Shown here piece by piece: positions 18,967-27,973 of a stretch of DNA of 53,627 bases. The notes under the pieces are model-generated. The model saw nothing but the letters and a program-made list of their open reading frames with translations. It was not told the origin of the DNA and did no database searches. Source of the DNA: Desulfovibrionaceae bacterium (lineage in GTDB: Bacteria > Desulfobacterota > Desulfovibrionia > Desulfovibrionales > Desulfovibrionaceae). Where the stretch lies: assembly GCA_015709205.1 (NCBI GenBank), contig JACCQO010000016.1:1-53627 (forward strand), read 5' to 3'. Both the position numbers and the translations under genes were made by a program. How positions within the stretch are numbered: the first letter of the stretch is position 1; each line of letters begins with the position of its first letter.

Positions 18967-19854
18967 ATGACGACCTACGAACCCTCCAAGACGCGCATCG
19001 CCTGGATCGGCACGGGCGTGATGGGCGCGCCCATGTGCGGGCACCTCATGGCCGCGGGCTGCGCGGCCACGGTCTACAACCGCACGCGCGGCAAGGCCGC
19101 CGACCTGCTGGACAAGGGCGCGAAATGGGCGGATTCGCCCCGCGCGGCCGCCGAGGGCGCGGACGTGGTTTTCACCATCGTCGGCTTTCCCAAGGACGTG
19201 CGCGAGGTCTATTTCGGCGAGAACGGCGTGCTCAAGGGATTGGGCAAGGACTGCACGGCCGTGGACATGACCACCACCAGCCCGAGCCTGTCCGTGGAGA
19301 TCGCCGCGGCGGCGCGGGCCCAGGGGGCCTGGGCCGTGGATGCGCCGGTCTCCGGCGGCGACGTGGGCGCGCGGGGCGCGGCCCTGTCGATCATGGTCGG
19401 CGGCGACGACGGGCCCGTGGCGCGCGTCATGCCGCTGCTGACGTGCATGGGCCGCGACATCGTGCACCAGGGCGGCCCGGGCGCGGGCCAGCACGCCAAG
19501 ATGTGCAACCAGATCGCCATCGCCGGGAACATGATCGGCGTGTGCGAGAGCATGCGCTACGCCGTGCGCTCCGGCCTGGACCCCGAAACCGTGCTCTCCT
19601 CCATCACCAAGGGCGCGGCGGGCTCCTGGTCGCTGCAGAACCTGGCTCCGCGCATGATCAAGGGCGACAAGGCCCCGGGCTTCATGATCGACCACTTCCT
19701 CAAGGACATGGGCATCGCCCTGGACGAGGCCCGGCGCATGGAGCTGGGCATGCCCGGCCTGTCCCTGGTGGAGGGCCTCTACCGCCACGCCTCCGAGGCG
19801 GGCTACGGCAGGAACGGCACCCAGGCGCTCTACGAGGCCCTGGACAAGCTGTAG
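18967..19854 (+). CDS. 3-hydroxyisobutyrate dehydrogenase-family oxidoreductase (first copy)
   Basis: A 295-residue beta-hydroxyacid dehydrogenase. The Rossmann motif GTGVMG is at residues 15-20. YNRTR after the second strand suggests NADP(H) preference. The substrate-binding signature DAPVSGGDVGA and the catalytic lysine, Lys178 in GQHAKMCNQ, are present. Family members oxidise or reduce small beta-hydroxyacids such as 3-hydroxyisobutyrate, tartronate semialdehyde or succinic semialdehyde; which one is not decided here. AAAGGGG lies upstream of the start. The next gene is a close paralogue. Confidence 0.9.
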   Translation: MTTYEPSKTRIAWIGTGVMGAPMCGHLMAAGCAATVYNRTRGKAADLLDKGAKWADSPRAAAEGADVVFTIVGFPKDVREVYFGENGVLKGLGKDCTAVDMTTTSPSLSVEIAAAARAQGAWAVDAPVSGGDVGARGAALSIMVGGDDGPVARVMPLLTCMGRDIVHQGGPGAGQHAKMCNQIAIAGNMIGVCESMRYAVRSGLDPETVLSSITKGAAGSWSLQNLAPRMIKGDKAPGFMIDHFLKDMGIALDEARRMELGMPGLSLVEGLYRHASEAGYGRNGTQALYEALDKL

Positions 19855-19925
19855 GCCCGTCCCGGCGGAGTTCGTTCCCGGCCCGTCGCGCCCCGGCGCG
19901 CGGGCCGGTCCCATCGCCGTTTCCC

Positions 19926-19948
19926 GGCGTCCGGCGCAGGCCGGACGC
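19926..19948 (+). other. Hairpin between the two dehydrogenase paralogues
   Basis: GGCGTCCGGC (19926-19935) pairs with GCCGGACGCC (19939-19948). No U-tract follows. It may stabilise or attenuate the upstream message. Confidence 0.5.
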
Positions 19949-19980
19949 CGCCATTATCCGCAACCTTTCCGGAGGAGCAC

Positions 19981-20874
19981 ATGAGCACGTTGCAGGGCAC
20001 TCGCATCGGCTTCATCGGCACCGGCATCATGGGCGCGCCCATGTGCGGCCATCTCATGGACGCGGGCTGCGTCGCCACCATCCACAACCGCACCCGGTCC
20101 AAGGCCGAACCCCTGCTCGCGCGCGGCGCCGCCTGGGCGGACACGCCCCGAGCCGTGGCCCAGGGCGCGGACGTGGTCTTCACCATCCTGGGCTTTCCCA
20201 AGGACGTGCGCGAGGTCTATTTCGGCGCAGACGGCGTGCTCGCGGGCCTGGGCAAGGATTGCATCGCCGTGGACATGACCACCACCAGCCCGAGCCTGTC
20301 CGTGGAGATCGCCGCGGCCGCGCGCAAGCAGGGCTCCTGGGCCGTGGACGGACCGGTCTCGGGCGGCGACATCGGCGCGCAAAAGGGCACCCTGTCGATC
20401 ATGGTCGGCGGCGACGACGAGCCCGTGGGCCGCGTGCGCCCGTTCCTGGAGACCATGGGCGCGCACATCGAGCACCTGGGCGTGGCCGGCGCGGGCCAGC
20501 ACACCAAGATGTGCAACCAGATCGTCATCGCCGGATCCATGATCGGCATGTGCGAGAGCATGCTCTACGCCGCGCGCACCGGGCTGGACCGCGCCGCGAT
20601 CCTGGCCGCCATCACCGCGGGCACGGCGCGCTGCCGCTCCCTGGAGGCCGTGGCCCCACGCATCCTCAAGGAGGACTTCACCCCCGGCTTCATGGTCGAC
20701 CACTTCATCAAGGACATGGGCATCGCCCTGGACGAATCGCGGCGCATGGGCCTCGACCTGCCCGGCCTGGCCCTGGTGGAACGGCTCTACCGCGTGGCCT
20801 CCAAACTGGGCCACGGCCGCGACGGCACGCACTCCCTGTTCCTGGCGCTCCAGGAAATCCTGGTGGAACGGTAG
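19981..20874 (+). CDS. 3-hydroxyisobutyrate dehydrogenase-family oxidoreductase (second copy)
   Basis: A 297-residue paralogue of the preceding gene. Long blocks are identical or nearly so, for example GAPMCGHLM, GFPKDVREVYFG, AVDMTTTSPSLSVEIAAAAR and SIMVGGDD. The catalytic lysine is kept in GQHTKMCNQIVIAG. Differences cluster in the C-terminal substrate/dimer domain (residues 195-225 and 280-297), so substrate choice may have diverged after a tandem duplication. GGAGGA is six bases before the start. A double terminator follows. Confidence 0.9.
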   Translation: MSTLQGTRIGFIGTGIMGAPMCGHLMDAGCVATIHNRTRSKAEPLLARGAAWADTPRAVAQGADVVFTILGFPKDVREVYFGADGVLAGLGKDCIAVDMTTTSPSLSVEIAAAARKQGSWAVDGPVSGGDIGAQKGTLSIMVGGDDEPVGRVRPFLETMGAHIEHLGVAGAGQHTKMCNQIVIAGSMIGMCESMLYAARTGLDRAAILAAITAGTARCRSLEAVAPRILKEDFTPGFMVDHFIKDMGIALDESRRMGLDLPGLALVERLYRVASKLGHGRDGTHSLFLALQEILVER

Positions 20875-20948
20875 GCCTCCGGCGGCCAGAGAACCCTTTG
20901 GAAAGGGTTCTCTGGACTCTCCTAAACTTTTTTACGCGCCTGCGGCGG
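20875..20948 (+). terminator. Conserved repeat/intrinsic terminator, copy 2
   Basis: Hairpin 20886-20915 (CCAGAGAACCCTTT and its complement) followed by ACTCTCCTAAACTTTTTT, then GCGCCTGCGGCGG. Same sequence family as 1-70 and 46933-47010, again directly after a stop codon. Confidence 0.85.
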
Positions 20949-20950
20949 AG

Positions 20951-20995
20951 GACGCCGCGCTCCACGCCTTCGGCGTCGGGCGCGGCGTTTTTTGG
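20951..20995 (+). terminator. Second intrinsic terminator after the dehydrogenase pair
   Basis: Long stem ACGCCGCGCTCCACGCC (20952-20968) with GGCGTCGGGCGCGGCGT (20972-20988), loop TTC, then six T. It faces the 3' end of the leftward 12-gene operon and may also block its readthrough. Confidence 0.75.
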
Positions 20996-21017
20996 TGATG
21001 GGGCCGGGCGCGAAGCT

Positions 21018-22340
21018 TCAGCCCGCGTCGCGCAATACGTCGAGGATTTCCAGCCGCGAGGCCTGCCAGGCCGGATAGGCTCCGGCCGCCAGGCCGAAGA
21101 GCGCGGAGAGCGCGCAGACCCCGGCGAGCACCGGCGCGTCGAAGACCGGCGGCAGGGACGCGGCCCGGAAAAGCACCGGGGCCAGGGCCATGAAGGCCGC
21201 CACGCCCAGCGCCCCGCCCGCGCCCGAGACCAGGGCCGCCTCCACCAGGAAGAGCTGCACGATGTCCCGCCGCCGCGCGCCCGTGGCCCGGCGCAGGCCG
21301 ATCTCCAGCCGCCGCGTGCGGACCATGAGCAGCATCAGCGACAGGATGCCCAGGGTGCCGATGGTGAAGGAGACCAGCGCGCCGGAAAGCCCCAGGGCCC
21401 AGACCAGCCGCAGCGTCTTGGCGCGCACCGCGCGCGCCTGGCTGGCCGGGAACACGGAAAAGTCGTCGGGCCGCACGGCCGGGCCGGAGTTTCTGGCGGA
21501 GCGTTTGCCCGAGCCCGGCGAGGCCTTGGCGCCCCATGCCCCGGCCCCCGTCCCGCCCGTCCCACTCGTCCCGTGGCGCGCGCGCAGCAGGGCCGTGGCG
21601 CTGCGCACGGCCTCGGCGGCCTGGGCGTCGGTCAGCTCGCCGCGCGCGCCCGCGCCCGCCAGGTGCGCGTAGATCCCATCCAGCCAGGTGCGCGGCACCA
21701 GGGTGCGCAGGAAGAGGTCCAGGGGCACGAAGACCTGCTCATCTTGATCCGCGCCCGAGAGGTCCGCGCCCTTTTCCTCCATGATCCCGACCACGGTCAG
21801 CGGCGTGCGGCCCACGGCCACGCTGCGCTCCAGGGCCGCCTCCGCCCGGCCGAAGAGCGTGGCGGCCACGGAGCGGCCGAGCACGCAGACCTTGCGGCCG
21901 CGCCCGGCCTCCAGGGGCGTGAAGAAGCGTCCGGTCTCCGGCGCGAAGGCGCGCACCTGTGGATAGTCCGGCGTGGTGCCCACCAGGCGGCAGGTGGTCT
22001 GCGTGCGGCCGTTGCGGATCGGGAGGGGTTCGGTGGCGTAGGGCGCGCAGGCCTCGACCCCGGGCAGGGCGCGCTCCAGGGCGCGGGCGTCCGCCGTGGT
22101 CAGGGTGTGCGCGGCGTTGCCGAGCACCGTGCCCGAGCGCAGGAAGGTGGCCTTGCCCGCCATGACCACCAGGAGGTTGGGCCCCAGGCGGCGGGTCTGC
22201 TGCTCGGCCTTGAGCGCCATGGCCTGGCTCAGGTGCAGGGTTCCGGCCAGCGACAGCGCGCCGAGCACGGCCCCGGCCAGGCCGGGCAGGAGCCGTTTCC
22301 AGTGCAGGGCCAGGGAGGCCAGGGTCACGCGTGCGTTCAT
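21018..22340 (-). CDS. MacB/FtsX-type ABC efflux permease (second of pair)
   Basis: A 440-residue ABC permease of the FtsX/MacB type. It has one N-terminal helix (about 14-34), a large periplasmic MacB_PCD-like domain and three C-terminal helices (LGLSGALVSFTIGTLGILS, LVEAALVSGAGGALGVAAFM, VLAGVCALSALFGLAAGAYP). RRLEIGLRRATGARRRDI is the conserved coupling segment before the third helix. A Gly/Thr-rich insert (G-T-S-G-T-G-G-T-G) interrupts the periplasmic domain. Its ATG overlaps the stop of the upstream permease gene. Last gene of the leftward operon; pairs with the preceding permease and ATPase. Confidence 0.85.
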   Translation of the reverse strand: MNARVTLASLALHWKRLLPGLAGAVLGALSLAGTLHLSQAMALKAEQQTRRLGPNLLVVMAGKATFLRSGTVLGNAAHTLTTADARALERALPGVEACAPYATEPLPIRNGRTQTTCRLVGTTPDYPQVRAFAPETGRFFTPLEAGRGRKVCVLGRSVAATLFGRAEAALERSVAVGRTPLTVVGIMEEKGADLSGADQDEQVFVPLDLFLRTLVPRTWLDGIYAHLAGAGARGELTDAQAAEAVRSATALLRARHGTSGTGGTGAGAWGAKASPGSGKRSARNSGPAVRPDDFSVFPASQARAVRAKTLRLVWALGLSGALVSFTIGTLGILSLMLLMVRTRRLEIGLRRATGARRRDIVQLFLVEAALVSGAGGALGVAAFMALAPVLFRAASLPPVFDAPVLAGVCALSALFGLAAGAYPAWQASRLEILDVLRDAG

Positions 22341-23566
22341 GCCTTGAGCGAGGCCAGCGGGTCCAGCCGCGCGGCGCGGCGCGCCGGACCCAGTCCGAAG
22401 AGCAGTCCCACGGCCAGGGCCGCGCCCAACCCCGTGGCGAACACCCGCCAGGAAACGGCGGTTTCCATGATGTCCAGGGCCGCGAACGCGGCGCAGGCCC
22501 CCACGCCCAGCGCCAGCCCGGGCAGCGCGCCCGCCAGGGTCAGGAGCAGGGCCTCCAGCAGGAGCTGGGCCAGGATGGACGAGCTCCGCCAGCCCAGGGC
22601 GCGTTTGAGTCCAATTTCCGGCCGCCGGTCGAGCACGGCCAGGGAGAGCAGGTTGGCGAGCACGAACCCGGCCACGCCCAGGGACGTGGCCGCCGTGAGG
22701 CTTAAAAAGCCGGTCATGCCCGAGGTCAGCGCCGACCAGTAGTCCAGGGCCTCGGCCGCGCCGAGCACGGTGAAGTCGTCCGGCCTGCCCGGGCCCAGGC
22801 CGTGCATCTCGCGCACGAAGGCGCGCAGCGCGGCCTTGTTCGCGTCCATGCGCTCGGGGCTGCCGTGGAAGGTCACGCGCAGCACGCGGTAGTTGTGCGG
22901 GTCCAGGCCGAAGCGGCGGATGGCCGTGGTGATGGGCACGATGATGCGGTCGTTGACGTCGCCGTGCGCCCCGGCCACGTCGCGCCGCTCCAGCACGCCG
23001 ACGACCAGGAACGGCGTGTTGCGCAGCACGATGGTCCGGCCCACGGGATCGGCCCGGCCGAAGAGCGCGCGCGCCGGGGTGGCGCCGAGCAGGCACACGC
23101 GCGCCGACGTGGCCACGTCCGGTTCGGTCAGGTCGCGGCCCTGGACGATGGTCCAGTCCCAGGCGCGGCAGTAGGACGCGGGCGAGCCGCTGACGAAGAG
23201 CGCGTTGTGCGTCGCGCCCTCGGCGCGCACGGTCACGCGCGTGATGGTCACGGACGGGGCCACCTGGTCCACGCCGGGCAGCCCGGTGGCCAGCCGGTCG
23301 GCCTCGGCGAAGGTGAAGGTGCGCGTGCGCTGGCCCGCCGGGCGGTTCTTGAGGTCCCCGCCGATGAGCACCACGCCCGAGGGGCCGTAGAGCGCGGCGT
23401 GCTCCAGGGCCTTTTGCCGCGCCCCGTCCATGGCCGCGCCGATGACCGTGAGCGCGGCGATGCCCAGGGCCATGGCCAGGCTGATGCACGCCGCGTGCGC
23501 GCGGTGCGCCCACAGGGCCCGGGCCCCGGCGCGCGCCAGCACCGGCAGTTGCCTAGCGCCGAACAT
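22337..23566 (-). CDS. MacB/FtsX-type ABC efflux permease (first of pair)
   Basis: A 409-residue permease with the same architecture: helix 1 (about 25-45, HAACISLAMALGIAALTVIG), a MacB-like periplasmic domain and three C-terminal helices. RRPEIGLKRALGWRSSSI is the coupling segment. The ATG overlaps the end of the ATPase gene by 14 bases. Two different FtsX permeases with one ATPase suggest a heterodimeric exporter of the LolCDE or MacB type. With the HlyD-like adaptor encoded just upstream, export of a small molecule, lipid or peptide from the periplasm is the likely job. Confidence 0.85.
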   Translation of the reverse strand: MFGARQLPVLARAGARALWAHRAHAACISLAMALGIAALTVIGAAMDGARQKALEHAALYGPSGVVLIGGDLKNRPAGQRTRTFTFAEADRLATGLPGVDQVAPSVTITRVTVRAEGATHNALFVSGSPASYCRAWDWTIVQGRDLTEPDVATSARVCLLGATPARALFGRADPVGRTIVLRNTPFLVVGVLERRDVAGAHGDVNDRIIVPITTAIRRFGLDPHNYRVLRVTFHGSPERMDANKAALRAFVREMHGLGPGRPDDFTVLGAAEALDYWSALTSGMTGFLSLTAATSLGVAGFVLANLLSLAVLDRRPEIGLKRALGWRSSSILAQLLLEALLLTLAGALPGLALGVGACAAFAALDIMETAVSWRVFATGLGAALAVGLLFGLGPARRAARLDPLASLKA

Positions 23567-24359
23567 CGCTCTCCACGCGTCCGTCGCGCAGCACGATGGT
23601 GCGCCGGGCGAAGGCCGCGGTGTCCCGGTCGTGCGTGGCCAGGATCACGGTGCGCCCGGCGGCGTTGATGGTCGCGAGCATCTCCATGATCCGCCGCCCG
23701 GTGGTCGCGTCGAGCTGGCCCGTGGGCTCGTCGGCCAGGATCAGGGCCGGGTCGTTGAACAGGGCGCGGGCCAGGGCCACGCGCTGCTGCTGCCCGCCGG
23801 AAAGCCGCCCGGGCCTGAAGGTCGCGCGCTCCTCCAGCCCCATGTCGCGCAGCAGGGAGCGCGCCCGCTCGCGCAGCGCGCGCGCGGATTCCGGCCGGTA
23901 GATGGAGGCCAGGAGCACGTTCTCCAGGGCCGTGGCGTAGGGCAGCAGGTGGAAGCTCTGGAACACGAAGCCCATGAGCCGGTTGCGCGCCGCGCTCTTG
24001 GCGTCGTCGTCCAGGCGCGCGGTGTCGTCGCCGCGCAGCAGGTAGGTTCCGGCCGTGGGCCGGTCCAGCAGGCCGAGCACGTGCAGCAGCGTGGACTTGC
24101 CCGAGCCCGACGTGCCCTGCAGGGCCACGAATTCGCCCTCGGCCACGTCCAGGCTCACGTCCTCCAGCGCCGCGACCTCGCGGTCGCCCTGGCGGAAGCG
24201 CTTGCCCAGGGCGCGCAGGCGGATCAGGGGGGCTGGCGCGGTTCCCCGCGCGACTGCGCCGGTCACGCCGGTCACGCCGGTCGCGCCGGACGCGAGGCCC
24301 GCCCCGGGCCCGGGGGCGGAAGCGGCCTCCGTCGCGGGAGAGAAAACGTCCTGGGCCAC
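23553..24359 (-). CDS. ABC transporter ATPase, MacB/LolD type
   Basis: A 268-residue ATPase. Walker A GTSGSGKST, Q-loop VFQSFHLLPY, signature LSGGQQQRVALARAL and Walker B LILADEPTGQLD are intact, followed by the switch histidine in LATHD. The start is taken as GTG 24359, four bases after the adaptor gene's stop, with GGGAAG upstream. About 40 residues of low-complexity sequence then precede the domain, including a nine-base repeat (V-T-G units). It drives the two FtsX permeases downstream. A start nearer the conserved domain cannot be excluded. Confidence 0.88.
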   Translation of the reverse strand: MAQDVFSPATEAASAPGPGAGLASGATGVTGVTGAVARGTAPAPLIRLRALGKRFRQGDREVAALEDVSLDVAEGEFVALQGTSGSGKSTLLHVLGLLDRPTAGTYLLRGDDTARLDDDAKSAARNRLMGFVFQSFHLLPYATALENVLLASIYRPESARALRERARSLLRDMGLEERATFRPGRLSGGQQQRVALARALFNDPALILADEPTGQLDATTGRRIMEMLATINAAGRTVILATHDRDTAAFARRTIVLRDGRVESDVRR

Positions 24360-24363
24360 GGCG

Positions 24364-25632
24364 TCACTTCCCGTCCGCCAGGACCAGCTTAACGGCCACC
24401 ACGTCGTCCTCGGCCAGGCCTTCGAGCACCTCGCAGCGCTCGCGGCCCATGACCCCGAGCTTCGGGGTCGCGGCGAGCACCGCGCCGTTCGTCCCGCCCC
24501 CGTCCGTCCCCTTTCCGCCGGTTTTCCCAACCACGAAGACCACCTGCTTGCCGCCCACCCACTTGAGCGCGGCGTTGGGCACCGAGAGCGCATTTTCGCG
24601 CACCCGGGCCGTGATCCGGCAGCGCGCGCTCATCTCCGGGCGCAGGAGTTCGGCCGTGGCGCGGTCCAGCCGCACGGTGGCCAGGTAGTAGACCAGGTCG
24701 TCGCGCAGTTCGGGCTCGGGCGCGATGCGCTCCACCGCGCCGGAAAAGGTCCGGTCCGGGTAGCCGTCCACGGCGAAGTCCACCGGGCTGCCCGGGTGCA
24801 CGCGGGTCACGTCGTTCTCGTCCACGAAGATCTGCAGTTCCAGCCGCGCCGGGTCCACGATGGTGATCAGGTTGGCGACCTGCAGTCCGGCGACCACGGT
24901 CTCGCCCTCCTGCGCGGCCACGCGGCTGACCACGCCGTCGATGGGGCTGGTGATCTGGGTGTAGGTCTGGCGCACGGCGGCGGTCTGCAGGGCCGAGGCG
25001 GCCGTGGCCACGTCCTCGCGGGCCTTTTCCAGGGCGCGGGCCTGCTCGGCGCGCAGCCGGGTCAACCGCGCGGCGCGCACGCGCTCGTCGTTGGCGGCCA
25101 CGTCGGCGTCGGCCAGGGCCGAATCCAGGGCGTCGCGCGAGGTCAGCCGCTGGGCCTCCAGCTGGCGCACACGGTCCAGGTTCAGGGCCGCGTAGCGCGC
25201 CGTGGCCCGGGCCGCGGTCAGCTCGGCCGCGGCCTCGTCGATCTCCAGGGGGTAGACGGACTCCACGCGGCCCAGCTCGGCTCGGGCGTGGCGCAGTTCG
25301 GCCTCGGCCTCGGCGCGCTCGGCGGCCAGCTCGCGGTCGTCGATCTCCGCGATGAGGTCGCCCTCGCGCACGGCTTGGCCCACGCGCACGCGCATGCGCT
25401 TGATGCGGCCCGTGGCCTGGCAGCCGACCTTGACGATGGCTCCGACCTCGGGCTTGATCGTGCCCGTGGCCGAAAGCTCCTCGCGCACGGTGGCGCGCTC
25501 CACGCGCGCGGTCTGCAGCACGCGGGGCTCGGCCGCGTCCGACCCGTGCGCGCGCAGCAGCCAGATGGCGGCGGCGGCCAGGCCGAGGAACGCGAGCAGC
25601 AGGGCCAGACGCGAAAGGCGGGGCATGCGCAT
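24364..25632 (-). CDS. Periplasmic adaptor, HlyD/MacA type
   Basis: A 422-residue membrane-fusion protein. An N-terminal anchor (LALLLAFLGLAAAAIWLL) is followed by a barrel-sandwich half-motif (IVKVGCQATGRIKRMRVRVG), a long alpha-hairpin rich in Ala, Glu and Arg (about 95-225), the returning lipoyl half (ITSPIDGVVSRVAAQEGETV) and beta-barrel domains. It should bridge the inner-membrane FtsX/ATPase exporter to an outer-membrane channel, which is not encoded here. AAGGA precedes ATG 25632. Sits between the TonB-system TPR gene and the MacB-like genes in one leftward operon. Confidence 0.88.
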   Translation of the reverse strand: MRMPRLSRLALLLAFLGLAAAAIWLLRAHGSDAAEPRVLQTARVERATVREELSATGTIKPEVGAIVKVGCQATGRIKRMRVRVGQAVREGDLIAEIDDRELAAERAEAEAELRHARAELGRVESVYPLEIDEAAAELTAARATARYAALNLDRVRQLEAQRLTSRDALDSALADADVAANDERVRAARLTRLRAEQARALEKAREDVATAASALQTAAVRQTYTQITSPIDGVVSRVAAQEGETVVAGLQVANLITIVDPARLELQIFVDENDVTRVHPGSPVDFAVDGYPDRTFSGAVERIAPEPELRDDLVYYLATVRLDRATAELLRPEMSARCRITARVRENALSVPNAALKWVGGKQVVFVVGKTGGKGTDGGGTNGAVLAATPKLGVMGRERCEVLEGLAEDDVVAVKLVLADGK

Positions 25633-25643
25633 GGGCGGGTCCT

Positions 25644-27329
25644 TCAGTTTTTCGCCGTGCGGCGCGCGGCGGCGCTTGCGCCGGACCGGTCCGCCGGGTC
25701 CGGCGGGGCCTTTGCGGTCCGGTCGGCGTTGCGGTCGGCCGTTTTCTCGACGTTGCGAGCGGCGGCCGGTTCGTCCGCCCCGTCGGCGATCCGGTCGGCG
25801 CTTTCCGGGTTCGCCAGGGGCTCGACCACTTCGAGCGCCTGGCGGGCCAGGCGGTTGTCGTCGCCCGCGCGCGCGACGCGCGCGGCGCGGCGGAAGTGCG
25901 CGGCGGCCGAGGGCCAGTCCGCGCGGTCCCAGGCCGCGAAGCCCAGGAGCAGGTCCGGTTCGCCCAGGTCCGGGTTCTCGCGGCCGCAGGTTTCCAGAAC
26001 CTCGCGCGCGGCCTCCGCGCGGCCGAAGTCCAGGAGCAGGCGGCCCCGCAGCAGGCAGGCGGGCCGGTCCGCTGCGGCTTTGGTCCCCGTGGCGGCGCTG
26101 CGGCCGGTCCCGGCGGTGCGCGCCAGCGCGGCGGCGCGCAGGGCATCGTCCCCGCGCCGGGCCCGGGCGTAGGTCCGGGCGATGTCGGCGAAGACGTCCG
26201 TGCCGTTTTCGTCCGCGTTTTTCCCGTTCGCAGTCTTTTCGTCCGGGCTTTTTTGGGCCGGGCTTTTTTGGGCCTCGCCGTTCCCGTTCCTTCCCGCGCC
26301 GTTCCTGTCTGTGTCGTGCCCTTGCGGGGCGTCCGGGCCCGTTGCGCCGGGGCGCGCGTTTCCGCGTTCCCGGGCCCCGTACTCCCGCTCCAGGGCCTGC
26401 GCGGCCAAGGCAGGCACGTTGGCCGCCTGGTACAGGGAGGCCAACGTGCGTTGGTCCTCGGCCGCACCCCGCCTCTCCGGGTGGTCCGGCGGGCTCGGCG
26501 GGGCCAGGGCCAGGGCCGTCTCCAGGGCGCAGGCCGCGCCCGGCCAGTCCTCGCTCCCCAGCCGGGTCTGGGCCAGCAGGCGCCAGTCCTCGGCCTCGCC
26601 CGGGTCGTTTTTCAGGGCGGCCAGGAGCAGCCCCTCGGCCTCGCGCCAGCGTTCCAGGGCCAGGCAGGCGTAGATGTCCAGCCGGTCCAGGTCGCGGCGC
26701 GCCGCGCGCACGGCGGCGGCGTCCGCTTCCGAAGCCTCGGGCAGGGCCTCTTTGGCGCGCGTCAGCACGGTGCGGCAGCGTGCGTAGTCCCCGGCGCGGT
26801 ACAGGGACGCGGCCGCGTTGCGCAGCAGGTCGGCGCGCGCGCCGCGTTCGGCCTTCGCCTCCCCCGCGCCCTTCGCCGCCAGCTCGGCCGCCCGCAGAAA
26901 GACCTCGGCCGCGCGCGAAAACTCCTCGGCCGCGGCCAGGGAGGCGGCCAGGTTGCGGGCCATGTCCAGGTTTTCCGGCTCCAGGGCCAGCCCTTGTTCG
27001 TAGGCGCGCGCGGCCTCGGCCGGGCGGCCGTCCAGGTGCAGGGCGTTGCCCAGCAGGAGCAGGGCCGTGGCCCGCGCCGGGCCCTCGGCCTTGGCCAGCG
27101 GGGCCAGGGTCGTTTGCGCGGCGCGGTAGTCCTGGGCGTCCATCTGCTGCGAGGCCTGGCGCAGCACGCGCAGGGCCGACGGCGGCAGGCCGCCCTTGGC
27201 CTGGGCCGGGTCAGGCGCGAGCGCCAGCCCCAGCGTCAGCCAGAGCGTCACGGGCAGCGCAAGGAGCGCGGAGCGGCAACGGTGGCGCGGAAGGGGCGGC
27301 CGGGCGGCCCGGCGTTCGGTCGCGTTCAT
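25644..27329 (-). CDS. TPR-repeat periplasmic protein of the TonB2-type system
   Basis: A 561-residue protein. A signal peptide (LLALPVTLWLTLGLALAPDPAQA) is followed by many tetratricopeptide-like helix pairs, best seen at residues 45-150 (for example AEAARAYEQGLALEPENLDMA) and 190-300. A low-complexity linker near 320-370 contains short duplicated units (SPAQK). The C-terminal 60 residues are disordered. Vibrio TonB2 operons end with a TPR gene in the same place, needed for some receptors. The start overlaps the tonB stop as ATGA. Confidence 0.8.
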   Translation of the reverse strand: MNATERRAARPPLPRHRCRSALLALPVTLWLTLGLALAPDPAQAKGGLPPSALRVLRQASQQMDAQDYRAAQTTLAPLAKAEGPARATALLLLGNALHLDGRPAEAARAYEQGLALEPENLDMARNLAASLAAAEEFSRAAEVFLRAAELAAKGAGEAKAERGARADLLRNAAASLYRAGDYARCRTVLTRAKEALPEASEADAAAVRAARRDLDRLDIYACLALERWREAEGLLLAALKNDPGEAEDWRLLAQTRLGSEDWPGAACALETALALAPPSPPDHPERRGAAEDQRTLASLYQAANVPALAAQALEREYGARERGNARPGATGPDAPQGHDTDRNGAGRNGNGEAQKSPAQKSPDEKTANGKNADENGTDVFADIARTYARARRGDDALRAAALARTAGTGRSAATGTKAAADRPACLLRGRLLLDFGRAEAAREVLETCGRENPDLGEPDLLLGFAAWDRADWPSAAAHFRRAARVARAGDDNRLARQALEVVEPLANPESADRIADGADEPAAARNVEKTADRNADRTAKAPPDPADRSGASAAARRTAKN

Positions 27330-27973
27330 GAGAGTTGGAAGCGGATGGGCAGGACCATCCAGGTCGGCACGGGCTCGCCGCCCAGGCTGGCCGGGCGGAA
27401 GACCCACTGTTGCACGGCGGAGAGCACCGCGTGGTCGAACACGCCGCTGGGCTCGGCCTCGACCACCCGGGGCTGCTGCACGCGGCCGCGCGCGTCCACC
27501 AGGAAGCGCACCGTGACCGTGCCGGTGATGCCCCTGCGCTTGGCCGCGTGCGGGTACACGGGCTCCACGCGGCGCAGCAGGGTGGGCGGCTGGTCCACGT
27601 CGCCCAGCTCGAAGACGTCGCCCGGGCCGGGCGCGGCCAGCGGGACCAGGGCCACGTCCGTGGCCACGCTGGGGCTGAAGGAGGGCAGGTCCAGCTTGAG
27701 GCGCGGCGGCGCGGGCCGGGGCGCGCGCAGGGCGGGCGCGCGCAGGACCAGGGTGCGCGGCTGCTTGGGCGGGTGCGGCTTTTCCTCGGGTTCGCGTTCG
27801 GGCCTGGTGCGCGGCGGCGGGGCCAGGTTCAGGGGCAGGGCGGCCAGGGTCGGCGCGAGCGGCTCGTCGCGCGCCGAAAGATGGGCCACGGCCAGGCAGA
27901 GCAGCGCGTTGATGGCCACGGCCGCGCAGACGGCCGCGAGCAGCCGCCGGGTGCGGCGCGCGCGCGCGCTCAT
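27326..27973 (-). CDS. tonB: TonB energy transducer (TonB2-like)
   Basis: A 215-residue inner-membrane protein. One N-terminal helix (LLAAVCAAVAINALLCLAVA) is followed by a short Pro/Arg/Lys spacer (about 50-95) and the TonB C-terminal domain (about 130-215) with the conserved VEPVYPHAAKRRGITGTV and AVLSAVQQWVFRPA segments. It transmits proton-motive force from ExbB/ExbD to outer-membrane receptors, presumably including the one encoded divergently at 37439. Coupled by ATGA overlaps to exbD before it and the TPR gene after it. The spacer is short, as in TonB2 proteins. Confidence 0.92.
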   Translation of the reverse strand: MSARARRTRRLLAAVCAAVAINALLCLAVAHLSARDEPLAPTLAALPLNLAPPPRTRPEREPEEKPHPPKQPRTLVLRAPALRAPRPAPPRLKLDLPSFSPSVATDVALVPLAAPGPGDVFELGDVDQPPTLLRRVEPVYPHAAKRRGITGTVTVRFLVDARGRVQQPRVVEAEPSGVFDHAVLSAVQQWVFRPASLGGEPVPTWMVLPIRFQLS

